Positions 1 to 11,442 of a stretch of 64,000 nt of DNA are shown here, piece after piece. How positions within the stretch are numbered: position 1 is the stretch's first letter; every line of letters begins with the position of its first letter. The translations under genes and the position numbers were made by a program. Source of the DNA: Galerina marginata (lineage: Eukaryota > Basidiomycota > Agaricomycetes > Agaricales > Galerinaceae); assembly GCA_023014335.1 (NCBI GenBank), contig JAECYW010000002.1, positions 2,604,001-2,668,000 of the forward strand, written 5' to 3'. The notes below the pieces were generated by a model, which made no database searches, was not told the origin of the DNA, and saw nothing but the letters and a program-made list of their open reading frames with translations.

Positions 1-1935
1 TTCCACGAAATAATTGTTGACTTCTAATATATCGTGACGAGCGATATTGCCGTCGTTCGGGGAGTTAACATTGCTGACCTCTATCCAAGTCTGCTAAGAA
101 TGAATTCCAAATTTCCAGGGACCGGTATCGTACCATATCTTATCCATGCAATAAACTCTCTGAAGCGAAGCAATTCTCTCCGGGCTATAGCTGCCAACCA
201 GCTTACTACGATTATACCGCGATTCGCGATGTCGATACATAAGGCGATGTCCTCCGACTTTAAATCAAATGAAGCAAATTGAGGTCTGCAAGACGAGTGA
301 GCAAACTGGCGCCTCCGAATAACTGGAAACAAAAACTGGCAATTTCGCCCATCCTTGGATTTCATCCAATACAATATGCAACCTTTGAAGTGCTGGCGCG
401 ATGCGCTTCTCCGAGGAATCGCGTAGCTTAATGAGCGCTTCAGACACAGTAGATTCCCATTTTTGAATACCCTGCATGGGATGATCAGAGGGCTTCAACA
501 GATAAAAAATAAGATTTACTCTTTCGCTCATTTGCTCACCACTTCCCAGGAAGTCCAACAAGGATTCCGACGGCCGCCCAGTGGTCAAAAGACTAGTTAA
601 GTCCAGTATAGGATTAGGTTCTTCTTCTGCAGAGAGAGTTAAGGTACGACTTGTCAGAAATGTAAGCGTCATACGTACGGCCAAATTGCTCCTTTTGTTT
701 TGATTCCAGTGACTTGACCCACTTCGGTCCAAGTTCTCGAGCACCACTGCTACTCTCTGAGCCATACCAGGCTTCGTGCATTTCTTTCACAACTCGCATG
801 CTATACCATACGAGCTCTCGGGCAGAAGAAGATAGTCTAGCAAGATCTCTGCATTTTCGCTGGGACAATAGGGGAATGTCGATGACGGCGGGGTTTAAGT
901 ATATTCGTGAGCATCCCCCTTGCGTAACACGGCGTTGGCCTGTGAACAAGGGCCGTACAGGATGCTTCGCAACCGAGACATAATCGATCCCTGAACCAAG
1001 TACAACGGAGCCCAGAGGAAATGTTCCATCCAAATAGCAAAACAGATGTCCCAGTTTATCGACCACCAGCAGAATACTGTCAATGTTAGAGGTATCCATT
1101 TCATCAAGGTTTTCATTCTCTGTTGACTGTTTGTTATGGGAAGAATTGCTGATCGAAGCTGTGACCAGGTCTGTCGAAAGGGTTGGCCAGGTCTCGATGA
1201 CCGACGGAAGTTGAGATTTATGACTTGTACGGGTGTGAGAACCTTGAAATGCAAAAAGATCAGTTGCTCTTGTGGCTACTGTCAGATTGAGACAAATATT
1301 GAGGTGAGATCAACACACGTTAGCTTATCCGTGTCTTCTTGCAGGCTGTCTAACAAAGGAAGTAACTTCAGAATAGAATGAGCAGAGCCTGTCTTGGAGG
1401 CAGTCAGTGAAGATGTCACTGAGCATTGAAACCAAAAAGAAAATACAATCATTTCGTTTCTTTTGAATATATCAGGAATGCTGGCATTATGTGTCTGCTT
1501 CTTCTCGTCACGAAACCACCAAACTCCAGAAATTTGAATAGAAGATCCGCCGAAGGTGGTTGACAAGGAAAGAGGTAAAGATAGAGTAATATGTCCATCC
1601 TGCAGAGAATGGAGAGAAATCGCTGGAGGATCACGAACCACCGCGATGCTCCGGCCTGGAATTATGTTCAGATACATTGTACGAATATACAGTTGCTACA
1701 TACCATCAGGACTCCAGGCTATGCTAATAACATGAGAGTTTTCGTTCCCATCACCAACATCTGTTTCCCATATTCTTGAACCGCGACTAGAACTCCAGAG
1801 GCCCATTCTGTCTGTACCTCCCAATCGAGAGAAGAGAACGATCAGATCCTTCTCCGGACAACATGAATTCGTAACAAGTCGACTGGGAGATGGCAAACGG
1901 AAATTGACCAGAGATGTAAACGCGTTCGTCGACAT
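1..1935 (-). CDS. APC4: Anaphase-promoting complex subunit 4 (partial, 3' end outside the window)
   Basis: This is a subunit of the anaphase-promoting complex/cyclosome, the ubiquitin ligase that drives mitotic exit; APC4 is a scaffold with an N-terminal WD40 propeller and a helical insert. The start at 1935 gives an N-terminus with the family's short opening strand, then CPEKDLIVLFSR and the WSPDG motif. A 48-nt intron (about 1656-1703) joins WSPDG to RSIAVVRDPPAISLHSLQDG, which is the first propeller repeat. Later exons (about 1660-1450, 1100-614, 765-265) carry the rest, including a segment with LLDFLGSGEQMSER typical of the APC4 helical domain. The reading frame runs off the left edge. 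It is divergent from ARP1, with 296 bp between start codons. Identification rests on motif recognition across several exons; exact inner exon borders are uncertain. Confidence 0.8.
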
Positions 1936-2231
1936 AACTAATGGTTATGGGATAGGATTCCAGATGTATGGGCAAAAAGCTATAGGGTGCTCCAAAACCG
2001 AGGATTTTTATTTGAGGAAGATGGGATTCTGAAGATTCATAGGACAGGCCGTTCGTTGTTGACCATACAGTCAAATTCCACAGAGATGACTCTAGTCGAA
2101 CCTTTCCGATATCGTCAAGGAGTTGAAGACCATGATGGACATTGCCAAATTTGGGGCATAGCTGAGCTTGAAACCAGTCAACGCGTCTTGACACTAACCG
2201 TCCTCAACCACCCATTTACCTTCTTTCTATT

Positions 2232-3816
2232 ATGTCTGGAGAATATGATGACGTACTGACCAACCAACCAGTTGTTATCGATAACGTTTGTTCTTTTCTG
2301 CACCTTTTTTTAATGCTCACCAGTGCTCATTTCTTTTAAAGGGATCCGGGACAATAAAAGCAGGCTTTGCGGGGCAAGATCACCCTAAATGCTTCTTTCC
2401 CTCTTTGTGCGTTTTCACGGTTAGGCCTATTATCCAAACGCAAGCAACGTCTGTTGACCGTACTTCTTACTATCTTTATGATGATTCAGTGTCGGTCGAC
2501 CGAAACATATACGAGTGATGGCCGGCGCTTTAGAAGGCGACGTCTTCATTGGAAGACGTGCACAAGAGTTTCGGGGTCTACTTAAGATCAAATATCCCAT
2601 GGAACATGGAATTGTGACCGACTGGGATGACATGGAACGAATATGGAATTGGGTGTACGCTGAAGAACTTGGCACGTTGAGCGAAGAGGTGCGGTGTTGA
2701 ATCCCCCTTCATTTCACTTTAACGTTTGACGCTTTGTGACACTAGCATCCCGTTTTGCTGACTGAAGCACCTCTGAATCCTCGGAGTAACAGAGATGTGG
2801 CAGCACAGATATTCTTCGACACTTTCAACGTACCAGCGCTTTTCACATCAGTGCAAGCTGTATTATCACTGTGCGTGTTTCATTTTATTGTTTCTGCAGA
2901 CTCTAATATTACAAATAGCTACTCATCAGGGCGAACCACAGGTATTGTCCTTGATTCTGGGGACGGTGTGACGCACGCCGTGCCAGTCTTCGAAGGTTTC
3001 TCTATGCCTCATGCCATTCGGCGTGTTGATGTGGCAGGAAGGTAAATGGTTTCTTATGCGGTAGCTTTCTGTTCTCAAGGTAGCGTAGAGACGTAACCGA
3101 TCATCTTCAACTCCTGCTGCGAAAGGCTGGACACCACCTACATACAACTGCAGAACGCGAGGTCGTCCGAACAATCAAGGAAAAATGTTGTTATGTTGCA
3201 CTCAATCCTGCCAAGGAGGAAAAAGATGCATTAGGTCGTACAGAAGAGTTTCGGCTCCCTGACGGAAATGTTATTCAAGTATGCCTCCTTTTCTTTAATA
3301 CTTGACAATTCTGAAGCGCCCCCTACATCTAGCTGGGCCCAGAACGTTTTCGTGCTCCGGAAATTCTCTTCAACCCCGAATTAATAGGCCAGGAATATGC
3401 AGGCGTTCACCAGGTTGTTGTCGATTCAATTAATAGGGTGGATCTGGACCTTCGGAAAAGTCTATTTTCAAATATTGTCTTGAGCGGTGGGAGTACTTTG
3501 TGTAAAGGTATGGACTGACGATTTCTTGGATTGGCAACCACTCAAGGTGGTTTTCAGGATTTGGAGACCGTCTTCTCAATGAAGTGAAAAAATTAGCTTT
3601 GAAGGACGTCAGGATTAAGATATATGCTCCTCCTGAGCGAAAATATTCTACATGGATTGGAGGTTCCATCTTGGCTGGTTTGAGCACCTTTAAAAAGGTG
3701 GGGCCCAACCTTCCTTGCCACCGGTCAATCTAACTTGTTTATTGCGACAGATGTGGGTTTCTGCCGAGGAGTATCAAGAAGATCCGGACATAATCCACAA
3801 AAAGTCTGGCTTCTGA
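2232..3816 (+). CDS. ARP1: Actin-related protein 1 (centractin), dynactin filament subunit
   Basis: Arp1 forms the short actin-like filament of dynactin, the cofactor of cytoplasmic dynein needed for nuclear and vesicle movement in hyphae. Exon 1 starts at 2232 ([18 protein letters not shown]). The next exons give [21 protein letters not shown] (nucleotide-binding loop), [70 protein letters not shown] (second phosphate loop), the NIVLSGGST adenosine motif, and [11 protein letters not shown] near the C-terminus. The last exon reads [21 protein letters not shown] and stops at 3816. At least eight introns are present; one starts with GTGCGT near 2415. The MAGALEGD signature and overall length (about 380 residues) separate Arp1 from conventional actin. 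No lesion is seen. Confidence 0.95.
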
Positions 3817-4043
3817 TCAATTACTTCGTCGCATTCGCTTTTTTTATCTTAAGATACCCACATACTATGATCATTAATGCGATCAAATATCCAGCATTAG
3901 TTCGTAATTTTCACACCTCGGTGGCGGCAGATATGATAGTACCCAATTGAAGGATAATAGACATATGTGTCTGCATAATATTTTTACGGGACCACGTATG
4001 CATACAAAGATGAGGTCGGGAAATGGGGAACGATGCTGATCGA

Positions 4044-4701
4044 CTACTTTCCCTTCTTGGGCGGCTCTGCTGCCTTGACTTTTTTGGTACCGCGGAGCTG
4101 AAGCAATGTTAAAGATATACATTTAAGGAGTAATGAGCACAGACCGACCTTCTTCGCACGGTTCTTGCGCTCCTTCCGTAGCTTGCGAGAAGGCTTCTCT
4201 ACTTTAGCCGCGAGGCCAGACTATTACAGCCGGTCAGAGGGTTAGGCATAGATAGGGCAAAGAAAATAACATACCCGTACTAGACGATACTTGGGCTCAA
4301 ACTTCTTCTGCGATGCCTCATCGTCATAAATCAACGCGAAACCTGTACTTCGTCCTCCTCCAAATTGTGTTCGAAGACCAAATGTAACGACGCGGTTTTT
4401 ATCGGCTTTGTAAAGAGCCGCGAGCTTCTCCGCGAGGTCGGCTCTCGAGACGTTCGGTCGCGACGGATGGAGGACGTCCACGACGAATTGGCGGCGGGCT
4501 AAGAGACGGTTTGTAATGAATTTTCTTGTACGGAGCGTGATGGGAGCTGAGTTGTCGGCCTGTAATTGAAAAAAATTAGGGGTAAGGTTGCAATATCATT
4601 CACACCAGTAGACCACGCAATGAACTGAAATCGCATCGTCCAACATCGCGCCATTCCCTGGCGTCGCGGATGATCATGCGTTCATGCAGTAAACTCACCA
4701 T
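4044..4701 (-). CDS. RPS24: 40S ribosomal protein eS24
   Basis: This is a component of the small ribosomal subunit. The start codon at 4699-4701 forms the whole coding part of exon 1: ATG is followed at once by a GTGAGT donor. The roughly 125-nt intron ends before GCCGACAACTCAGC. Exon 2 encodes [20 protein letters not shown], the conserved block with [38 protein letters not shown] and FEPKYRLVR. Two further short introns separate [20 protein letters not shown] and the lysine-rich tail that ends KKGK at the stop at 4044-4046. Total length is about 136 residues, normal for fungal eS24. The gene is divergent from the DUF4870 gene, with 261 bp between starts. An ATG-only first coding exon is common in ribosomal protein genes. 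Confidence 0.96.
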
Positions 4702-4874
4702 TTTTCTGGCTTAGAGATACAGATCTATAGAAAGGTAAATCTTGGAATAAGGAAAGAACGAAATTCATACCTTGTGTTTGAGGTCGTCGCCAGTGCCGGG
4801 TAGTACTTTCGCTGTTCAGTGCAAACGGTGGCTTAGCGAAACTGTATAGCAGCTCGGCAATTACCGACATTATG

Positions 4875-4938
4875 CACGTGGCTGCAATTATCCCAGTCAA
4901 TGTGGTGAATGACGTAAGCTCAGTCTGGGATGACGTGA
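4875..4938. promoter_or_regulatory. E-box and two CRE-like half sites in the RPS24/DUF4870 promoter
   Basis: The 261-bp divergent promoter holds CACGTG at 4875-4880, TGACGTAA at 4910-4917 and TGACGTGA at 4931-4938. They lie 25-90 nt upstream of the DUF4870 start and 174-240 nt upstream of the RPS24 start. They fit bHLH and bZIP factor cores. Binding is inferred from the motif only. Confidence 0.35.
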
Positions 4939-4962
4939 CACTAAGAGCTGAACGATACTTCT

Positions 4963-5741
4963 ATGAGCGCTTCTCAGTTTGCTTCCTTTGCTGCGTATGT
5001 GAGCACTAATGCTTTTGGTCGACTTTCAGGCTTCCAATAAATACCATTGGGCTTTCGTAGACTCCCCCACCCGATGAATTCGACGACGGAACGGTCAGCT
5101 CCTTGAAACCAGGCGCCTGGTTTCCTTGAAATTTCTTCAGAGAACTCCTATCAATCAGGCGGTGTTCCAGCTTCCTATAACCTTGCATTCGACGAAGAAG
5201 CACCCGAAAGGGAAGAGGCGCCTCAAAATAGATGGGAGACTCGGTGTGGATGGCGGATGGACATTCTCGCCGCCGGCGCCTACATTCTAGGCCCGGTTTC
5301 AGGTTTGCAACTTCCTATGACCATAATCTCCTTGGTTGACAAAGATGTGGCCCTTTTGCTCCTTATTTTGGAGACGCAGAACGATTATGTTCGATTTCAT
5401 GGTACATTCTCTCTTCGTGGACCGTGGTTGGAAAAAGAAGCCCTCACGTCTGATCGATGATCAACATAGCCTATCAATCCGCTCTCTTGACAACACCTCT
5501 GGTTTTTTTCAGGATCATTATTTCCGTAGCCCAATTTCCATCCTGGATCAGAACCTTCTGCACATTGGTTACTATCATGATCCAGCTTTGCACTAGGTGA
5601 GTTGTCTCCTCCCTCTTCCCATCTGAGTCTCAGTAGTTCATCAGTCTCTATGCATACTATGGTGCTTCCCAGAACCATCTAGTCCACCATCGTGCACCTT
5701 TCATCGATCAGATCGCGGACAAATGGCTGGTGAAAGAATAA
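4963..5741 (+). CDS. DUF4870 (Tic20-like) family membrane protein
   Basis: The central exons encode NRWETRCGWRMDILAAGAYI then a membrane segment, LLLLILETQNDYVRFH, and after an intron YQSALLTTPLVFFRIIISVA. The NDYVRFHA.QS signature marks the DUF4870/Tic20-like family of small multispanning membrane proteins; its biochemical role is unknown. Further exons give PSWIRTFCTLVTIMIQLCTR and a C-terminus ending FIDQIADKWLVKE, with the stop at 5739-5741. The proposed start (4963, MSASQFASFAA) is followed by a segment rich in Pro, Asp and Ser that reads PPPDEFDDGTVSSLKPG. I could not join this segment to the NRWETR exon with a canonical GT donor in the right phase, so the N-terminal exon structure is uncertain. 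The family call is firm; the start is a guess from position and frame. Confidence 0.75.
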
Positions 5742-7530
5742 CCTAAACACCATCATTCATCATCATAACTTCTTTGCTTTGATGATAATCCCAACAGGAA
5801 GTTATCTGCAGTAGCAAGGACATGCCAAAAAGGTCACATCTTTATGTAGTGTATTTTAGAAACCTGTCATGTAAGAGTTCTTGTACAATACATGATTTGC
5901 AAAAGCAGTGAAAAATAATTTGCTACATAGCGAATGGGGGTACAGTGAATTACGAACATATGGGCTGTAGAAGTCCACTAAGTCACTGTGACTTAGTGGA
6001 TTTCTACATGGGCGAAGTCCAGCGAGTGAGAGATGGAGGATACACGTGTCGGAATCCTAAACACGCAAGGCTGAAATGCATAGAAGTATTGGCCCTAAAG
6101 CATTCGATGCAGCGGTAAGATTTTTTGTTACGTCCCACCAGGCGGAATAGTGATAACGTGGACTACGGCTCCTCAGGCTCGTTGACATTAACAATTTCTT
6201 AGAGCGGTATTTAACGCCATTTAGGTGGTTGACTCGTGGTTCGGAGCCAACCCCATGTCAGACAGGATTGGTACTCCAGCACTTTTTAGAAACAGGTGCA
6301 ATGTCCGCGGCGAAATTAGAGAGGAAATCGAAGTCCAGGATGTGGACCATGGTCTCGTCATTTAAAAACTGTGGTCGACATTGCCTACACTTCTTGGGGC
6401 AGCAGATTTTTCGAAGTGGGGCCCAGGGGTGGAAACAAGATTTCTTGCTGCAAGAGAGCATATTTCGAGAGTTGCTACAGTATGCGCCTGAGCCAGCCTC
6501 AGAGTATTCAGCCAAATAAGCTAGCGAGGCACATCTTCAAGACCCGAGAAGGTCCCGTAATGCAGACAGCGGACTATTGCACGGTGCCACGAGAGCCATC
6601 CGCAACTTGGGGAAAGGAATAGGCTGACAGTGAAAGCAATCCATCGAAATCTGTCAGGAAGTGGACGGCCGTGGCTGTAGACAAGGAAAGGGATAAAAAC
6701 TGAGCAAACCGGGAGCAAGTGCATTGGTTTTGTGCGACTAAAAACTTGACGACGGTTACAAAAGGTTGCTTGAAAGTTGAAGCTTTGAATGGGTACGCAG
6801 TGTAAACCTGTCGTGACAAAAAACAGGAAATCACTGAGAGTGGAAGCCACACGAAGGTAAATAGGACCGATCGAGCTCTGTTGGGGTGGGGGTGAACGAC
6901 GACAAGGACTGAACTCTACTGTTTGAATGTGCCGTGACGGCATGAGGTGCATCCGAGTCCCCCGACCCATGACCCCCGTGTGAACTTTCCGTGCTTCCCT
7001 GCCTTACATAACTGTCATAGCCAGCTTTATCATAACTTTATGCATACCGAGAAGTTCTAGTGTGAACCTCGGGTAATAAACTCGACCCAATGCATGTTCT
7101 CTCTGCACAAGGGGGGCAGAACTTACGATCCTGTGGATACAAGGAAAATAGCATTCGAACTAAGGAAGTCCCCGATAACGGAAAACGGGGATGACAGCTG
7201 GTATTAGAAGAGGCTCCGTCCTGGGAGAAAGGAGCCGGGTACATGCCCCACGAGGTACGCCCTCAGAAAATAGAAGTAAGCTAAATAATGCAATAGTACT
7301 CTGTACCGTGTCCACTGGGGTCTAGAAGTAAAATGCGACACGGAATACGAGTAACTCTGATGCTGTCCGTAATAGAAAATAGACTTTATGTGACCGCAAG
7401 AAGGAATAGAAGAAAATATATGGAAGGGGAATATGGGGACGGAATAAGGGAGAATGTCCAAGAGAAAGAGTTCGTGCAGCTCTATGTCGTTGGCCCGCGT
7501 AAGTGGATCCAAGTTCCAACAGATTGTTCG
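5742..7530. other. Intergenic stretch with no recognised gene
   Basis: About 1.8 kb between the DUF4870 gene and the PriA-like gene. Apart from the palindrome at 5966-6008 I see no gene. Open frames here (for example 6229-6519 on +, 6521-6970 on -) are short, overlap each other on both strands and match no family I know. A non-coding RNA or a fast-evolving small gene cannot be excluded. Confidence 0.5.
5966..6008. repeat. 43-bp near-perfect palindrome flanked by a 5-bp direct repeat
   Basis: Two 21-nt arms (5966-5986 and 5988-6008) are reverse complements with a single mismatch, separated by one base. The core arm reads GTCCACTAAGTCAC. The five bases on each side are the same: TGGGC at 5961-5965 and at 6009-6013. 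Palindrome plus flanking direct repeat resembles a very small inserted element with a target-site duplication; a transcript hairpin 3' of the DUF4870 gene is the other reading. Confidence 0.85.
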
Positions 7531-8303
7531 TCACGAATCACAGGGGGGTGCAGGATTTGCCATCAGCACCAACCTGAAAGCCGCCAGCACAAGTATATAC
7601 TGGAACGTGAAAATAAGCACCTTGTCATGACGAGAGTAAAACAAGAACAAACCTTTGCAACTTCCCTGCTCGCAACCAACATTCCAAACGCCTTTGATTG
7701 CAGTGCAATCTTGCCCTTTGCCCAAAGTCGAGCAACCACCGCAGGACTCAAGTTCAGTTGCAGTGTCGAGGCACTCATAGTCCCCACTAAGACCGGAAAC
7801 CGGGCATGCATCCAAGCCAGTAGGGCAAAGAGATGCCCGAGCCTTGTGCATAGAACGCTTATAGTTGTGATGGTTATAGCCACCGGAGCCAGGGTTGCCA
7901 GACGGATGCGAGGGGGGTGGGGTAGGGGGAGTAGGAGTGGGGCGGCAATGATGGAGCGAAGGATACCAAGTCCAGCCCTTGGGGCATTGAGGCGGAGGAG
8001 GGTTGGAGGGAGGGGGGTTGCGAGGAACACAGCAACCTTGCTTTTCACCCCAATAATGACTGGTAGGAGGGCATTGCGTTCCCTTGGGTGGGCTGGGAGG
8101 AGGCTTAGGCGGTCCTCCTGTGGGCAAGCAGCATTCCTTGTCCTTGTACCTACAAGGAAACTGATAAGAGTGTGTGCGTGAGGTTGACGCTAGTTGTATA
8201 CGCACCAGAATTCTTGCGGTTTGCAACTCTTAGAACCAACAGAAGTGGAAGCTGCAAGGGGAACCAAAGCGGCCAAAACGGTTAACACAAATTTAAGCTG
8301 CAT
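7531..8303 (-). CDS. PriA-like secreted cysteine-rich protein
   Basis: The start at 8303 gives a clear signal peptide ([19 protein letters not shown]). A 56-nt intron then joins CKPQEFW to [12 protein letters not shown]. The middle is low-complexity, rich in Pro, Cys and Trp, with repeated CP..YW/WY..CC units. The C-terminal half is the conserved PriA block: [20 protein letters not shown], then [28 protein letters not shown]. After a second intron the protein ends [17 protein letters not shown] followed by TPCDS, with the stop at 7531. PriA was first described as a gene expressed in fruit-body primordia of shiitake and is a secreted protein of unknown mechanism. Alignment of the conserved block is strong; the function here is inferred from family alone. 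The gene stands alone between two non-coding stretches. Confidence 0.85.
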
Positions 8304-9261
8304 GTTTGCCAATAAGTCACGTCGAGTCGTGGATGTGGTTAAAAAAGAATGACAGAAAGAACGGAGGGCACAGTGAGCTGGCCGTAGGATCGTTAGAGAA
8401 CCAAACGAGAAGGGGAAAATTCTTGATCACCGAGAATAACAGTTTGAGTCTTTATACCTCCGGAGAATGAAACGCCATCAGAACAAGGACCATGAGAGTT
8501 TAGGAACACGACAGAAGGGGACAAGAGGCTCCGAACCTAGCAACTGCGGTTATCGTCTTTATCTAGAAGAACGATCAGATCCAAGGGACCCAGAGCAAGA
8601 TGGACAGTCCTATAGGACTGGCACAACCACGGAGAGAAACTACAGAGCAACTGAGAGCTTGACCTGAACAGGGCACCAGCTCGGAGACAATCAGACGAGA
8701 AACGGAGTGAATTTTGGCGGCAAGCTTGTGTTGATCAGAAGGTCTTGCGATCAAATTAACACATGACCATATGGCAATCAAATTTCAATGTCAGCGAGTC
8801 GTCGGAAGCGAGCCTGGCTAGTGAAGCAGCTCTCCAATCTACAATCTAAGTATTATGTAGCTTGCAACTTTGCAAGGAAATGCTTGAGCAGTAAAGTTAT
8901 GCATAATGGCCAAAAAACCATGACATTCATGACTTTTAGTGGGAGGTTCAGACAGGAGACAATGTTGTCGTGAAACTTAAGCTGACCAGTACCTTTCTGC
9001 CACAACAACCAAGATCGATCGATAATTGCAATGGATCACAACGACAACAGATATGTGGCAGGCTCCACAAATTATACAATTCAAAAATGGGGCGTATCGA
9101 TTGTTTTGTAGCAATTGGATGTACAAAGTTATCGTATCTGTCGATTATCGGATTCAGATAGTATTGCAAGCCATGGCGAAATAAAATGTGTGCTGAATTC
9201 CAAGTGAACCATGTCTCCTGGAACTTCAAAACACCACACACCATTAAAATATCAAAGATAT
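8304..9261. other. Intergenic: promoter side of the PriA-like gene and 3' side of TPD3
   Basis: About 960 bp without a recognised gene. The part near 8303 is the leader and promoter of the PriA-like gene; the part near 9262 is presumably the 3' UTR of the PP2A subunit gene. The small open frames here (8467-8667 on +, 8948-9244 on -) show no family resemblance. Confidence 0.5.
8451..8456 (-). promoter_or_regulatory. Candidate TATA box of the PriA-like gene
   Basis: On the minus strand the sequence reads TATAAA, about 150 nt upstream of the start codon at 8303, a plausible distance given a 5' leader of roughly 110-120 nt. Secreted, regulated fungal genes often have TATA boxes. It is a position and motif match only. 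Confidence 0.4.
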
Positions 9262-11442
9262 TCAGGGATCGATTGTGACGGCCTTTTGAAGGGCGCGGGA
9301 GGCGAAATAGCGAACATCAGCATCTGGGTCATTTTGTTGACGCTCTAATGTGGGCTTGACCCATTCTTGTATAAAGGCGTGACCGTCTGAAATGTCTCCA
9401 AAGGCTGTCGCCATCACCTCCAAAGCTTTTGCGACGTTAAAGCGAATATTTGGTATGGGATCTTTTGCCAGCTCCAGGAGAGGTCCAATGACGTCCGAGC
9501 GGATAATTTCGAGGTTCAGGGACGGAGAGATCGTCTGACCAGGGCACGAAACATAGGAACATGGTAATTAATCAAACCGGCGTTGAATGTGACGACAATG
9601 CTCACCGTGATTGCCTGAACTGTGGTCATCCTGAACAGGTAATTTGGATGCGAGCCCATTCCCATCACTTTCGGAACTATCGCGACTTTGGCCCATTCAA
9701 CGCCAAAAACGTCTGTTAATTTCTTCAAATTGACGGTGGCAGCTTCACGAATACTGTAAACAGTGTCGCCGAGCCAGGACATGCAGAGATTTCCAAGTTG
9801 TTCGTCGAAGAAAGGCTTTCCAAGTTGATTGGAAAGAAGGGGTATATACTCAATAATAGCCTGTCGAACACGCCACGATTTGTCTTCAGCCAATTCAACT
9901 ATGGCCGGGAGTAGACTTTCCGACAGCAACTCGATTCCGATTACTATAAATTTTTTCAGTATATCCGTAAACCAGATAAAGTGAATGGCCGACCCGTATT
10001 AACAGTCTCAAGCTTGCTGATGATGTTTAATCGAACTTCTGGGAAATCATCTTTCAAAAGGTGTAAGAAGAGCGGTAGCAAGTGCTCAATCGTAGAATCT
10101 TTTCCTAGGAGAGGTGCTAAGCCACTGATTTGATTCGCAAGAGCGGCTCGAACATGTTGTGACGAATCTTGAGACAAATCGCGCACGCATGGAACAATAC
10201 GGGCAAGTATGACTTCCTTGTCGAGAAGTTTTGAGAAACCTAGAAACCAAGAGCTGTCAAAACAAAGCAATAGCATTTGGGATATGGAAGTTACCAGGGA
10301 TTTGGGTCGCTGCAGCTGACCGAACTTCGGCCTCATTATCTTTCAACAGCTGCACGTACTGACCGATGAGTTCCTCGCGTACAAGCTCGACACCGAGAGC
10401 TTCCGACAACTTCACAAATAATTTAATAGGAAAATCCTTGTTCGAAAAATCTAAACACTCACATCATTGAAATGATTTGCCGCCATATACCTAACACGCC
10501 AACTTTTGTCTCCAATACTTTGTTTAATCTGCCGCAATAGTTGCTCCTTGACCTCTGCGGGTGACAGTCTCTTCGCAATTACGATCAAGTCCTCGACTGT
10601 CAGCAGTCTAACCGAGTCCTGCTCGTCTTGCTGAAGTTTACGATAGATCGGCAAACCATCGGATAGGATGTGTGGTTGTGAAAAGTGAGTCAACAATGGC
10701 TAGTTTGGAGAGGATTAGTAAGAAAGCCACATTTTTAAAAAAATCAAAACAGACCCCAAGCCATTTAGCAGCCGCTCGTCTGACCATAGGTGTATCATCG
10801 GAGCCAAGCGACGTAAACCCCTTCCGCAATTCGTCTTGAATACCAGGAGAAACCTTTGAATACACTGCTGGGTAGAGAGCCGCTGATGATGTTCGAGAAG
10901 TAAACCATTCCCCTTGAGACAAGCGCCGAAGCAATGGGATATAATATTGTTCGATTTGTGACTGAGATAGAGCAGCGGCAACTTTGGTGATGGATTCAGC
11001 TGCCTATTGTGACATGGTTTACAATGTAAAATGGAAGATTTTTGGACAATTGACACACCTTCTCTCGTACAAGCGTCTCTTCCACGGCTGATAGGTTTTC
11101 CAGAGGGCCCAATATTAGATGGGCGTATTCCTTTCCGCCAATATACTCTTCAAAATTTCTTCCAAGTTCTTCGGCGAGAGCCAGGAGGACTTCGTCCTCA
11201 TCATCAACAGAATCTTGAAGAAATGGAAGCAGCTCTTCGCGTGCCCGATCAGGGCCAAGGGCCAACGCGATAGTAGGAATGCTGTGAATTGCATTCAAAC
11301 GCAGTTGAACGTCTTCAGAGCGTAACTCATCCATAAGAATGGCGATCGGGGCTATCTAAAGGATCGAAGGGGTTGTTGTCAGTGAATCGATATCTGTGAT
11401 AGCAAAATAACAAACATCTTCTATTGGGAAACCCGCGTCCAT
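9262..11442 (-). CDS. TPD3: Protein phosphatase 2A scaffold subunit A (PR65)
   Basis: This is the HEAT-repeat scaffold that holds the PP2A catalytic C subunit and a regulatory B subunit. The start at 11442 gives MDAGFPIED, then an intron, then [20 protein letters not shown], the first HEAT helix pair. Successive exons show [110 protein letters not shown] and [20 protein letters not shown], all PR65 repeat signatures. The C-terminus reads QKAVTIDP with the stop at 9262-9264. The gene has about eight short introns and no visible lesion. It is divergent from the epimerase gene with 575 bp between starts, a region that includes a perfect CRE palindrome. Confidence 0.95.

Noticed and set aside
1787..2194. 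Minus-strand frame starting at 2194 as the APC4 start
   Set aside because: It reads the first APC4 exon in the wrong frame. The frame from 1935 contains the WSPDG motif and splices cleanly.
4574..4698. A box C/D snoRNA in the first intron of the eS24 gene
   Set aside because: There is an ATGATCA-like box but no CTGA D box at the 3' end and no terminal stem.
5095..5155. GC-AG introns in the DUF4870 gene and in the last intron of HscB (near 26893)
   Set aside because: Only such donors gave the expected frame, but neither looks like the usual GCAAGT type. I leave the joins open rather than claim unusual introns.
6229..6519. A 96-codon plus-strand frame as a gene
   Set aside because: A similar-sized frame lies on the opposite strand over the same bases, there is no recognisable motif and no splice pattern.
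7333..8181. A long plus-strand open frame (282 codons) opposite the PriA-like gene
   Set aside because: It covers the PriA-like exons in antisense, has no signal or family motif, and the minus strand encodes a clear conserved protein with good splice sites.
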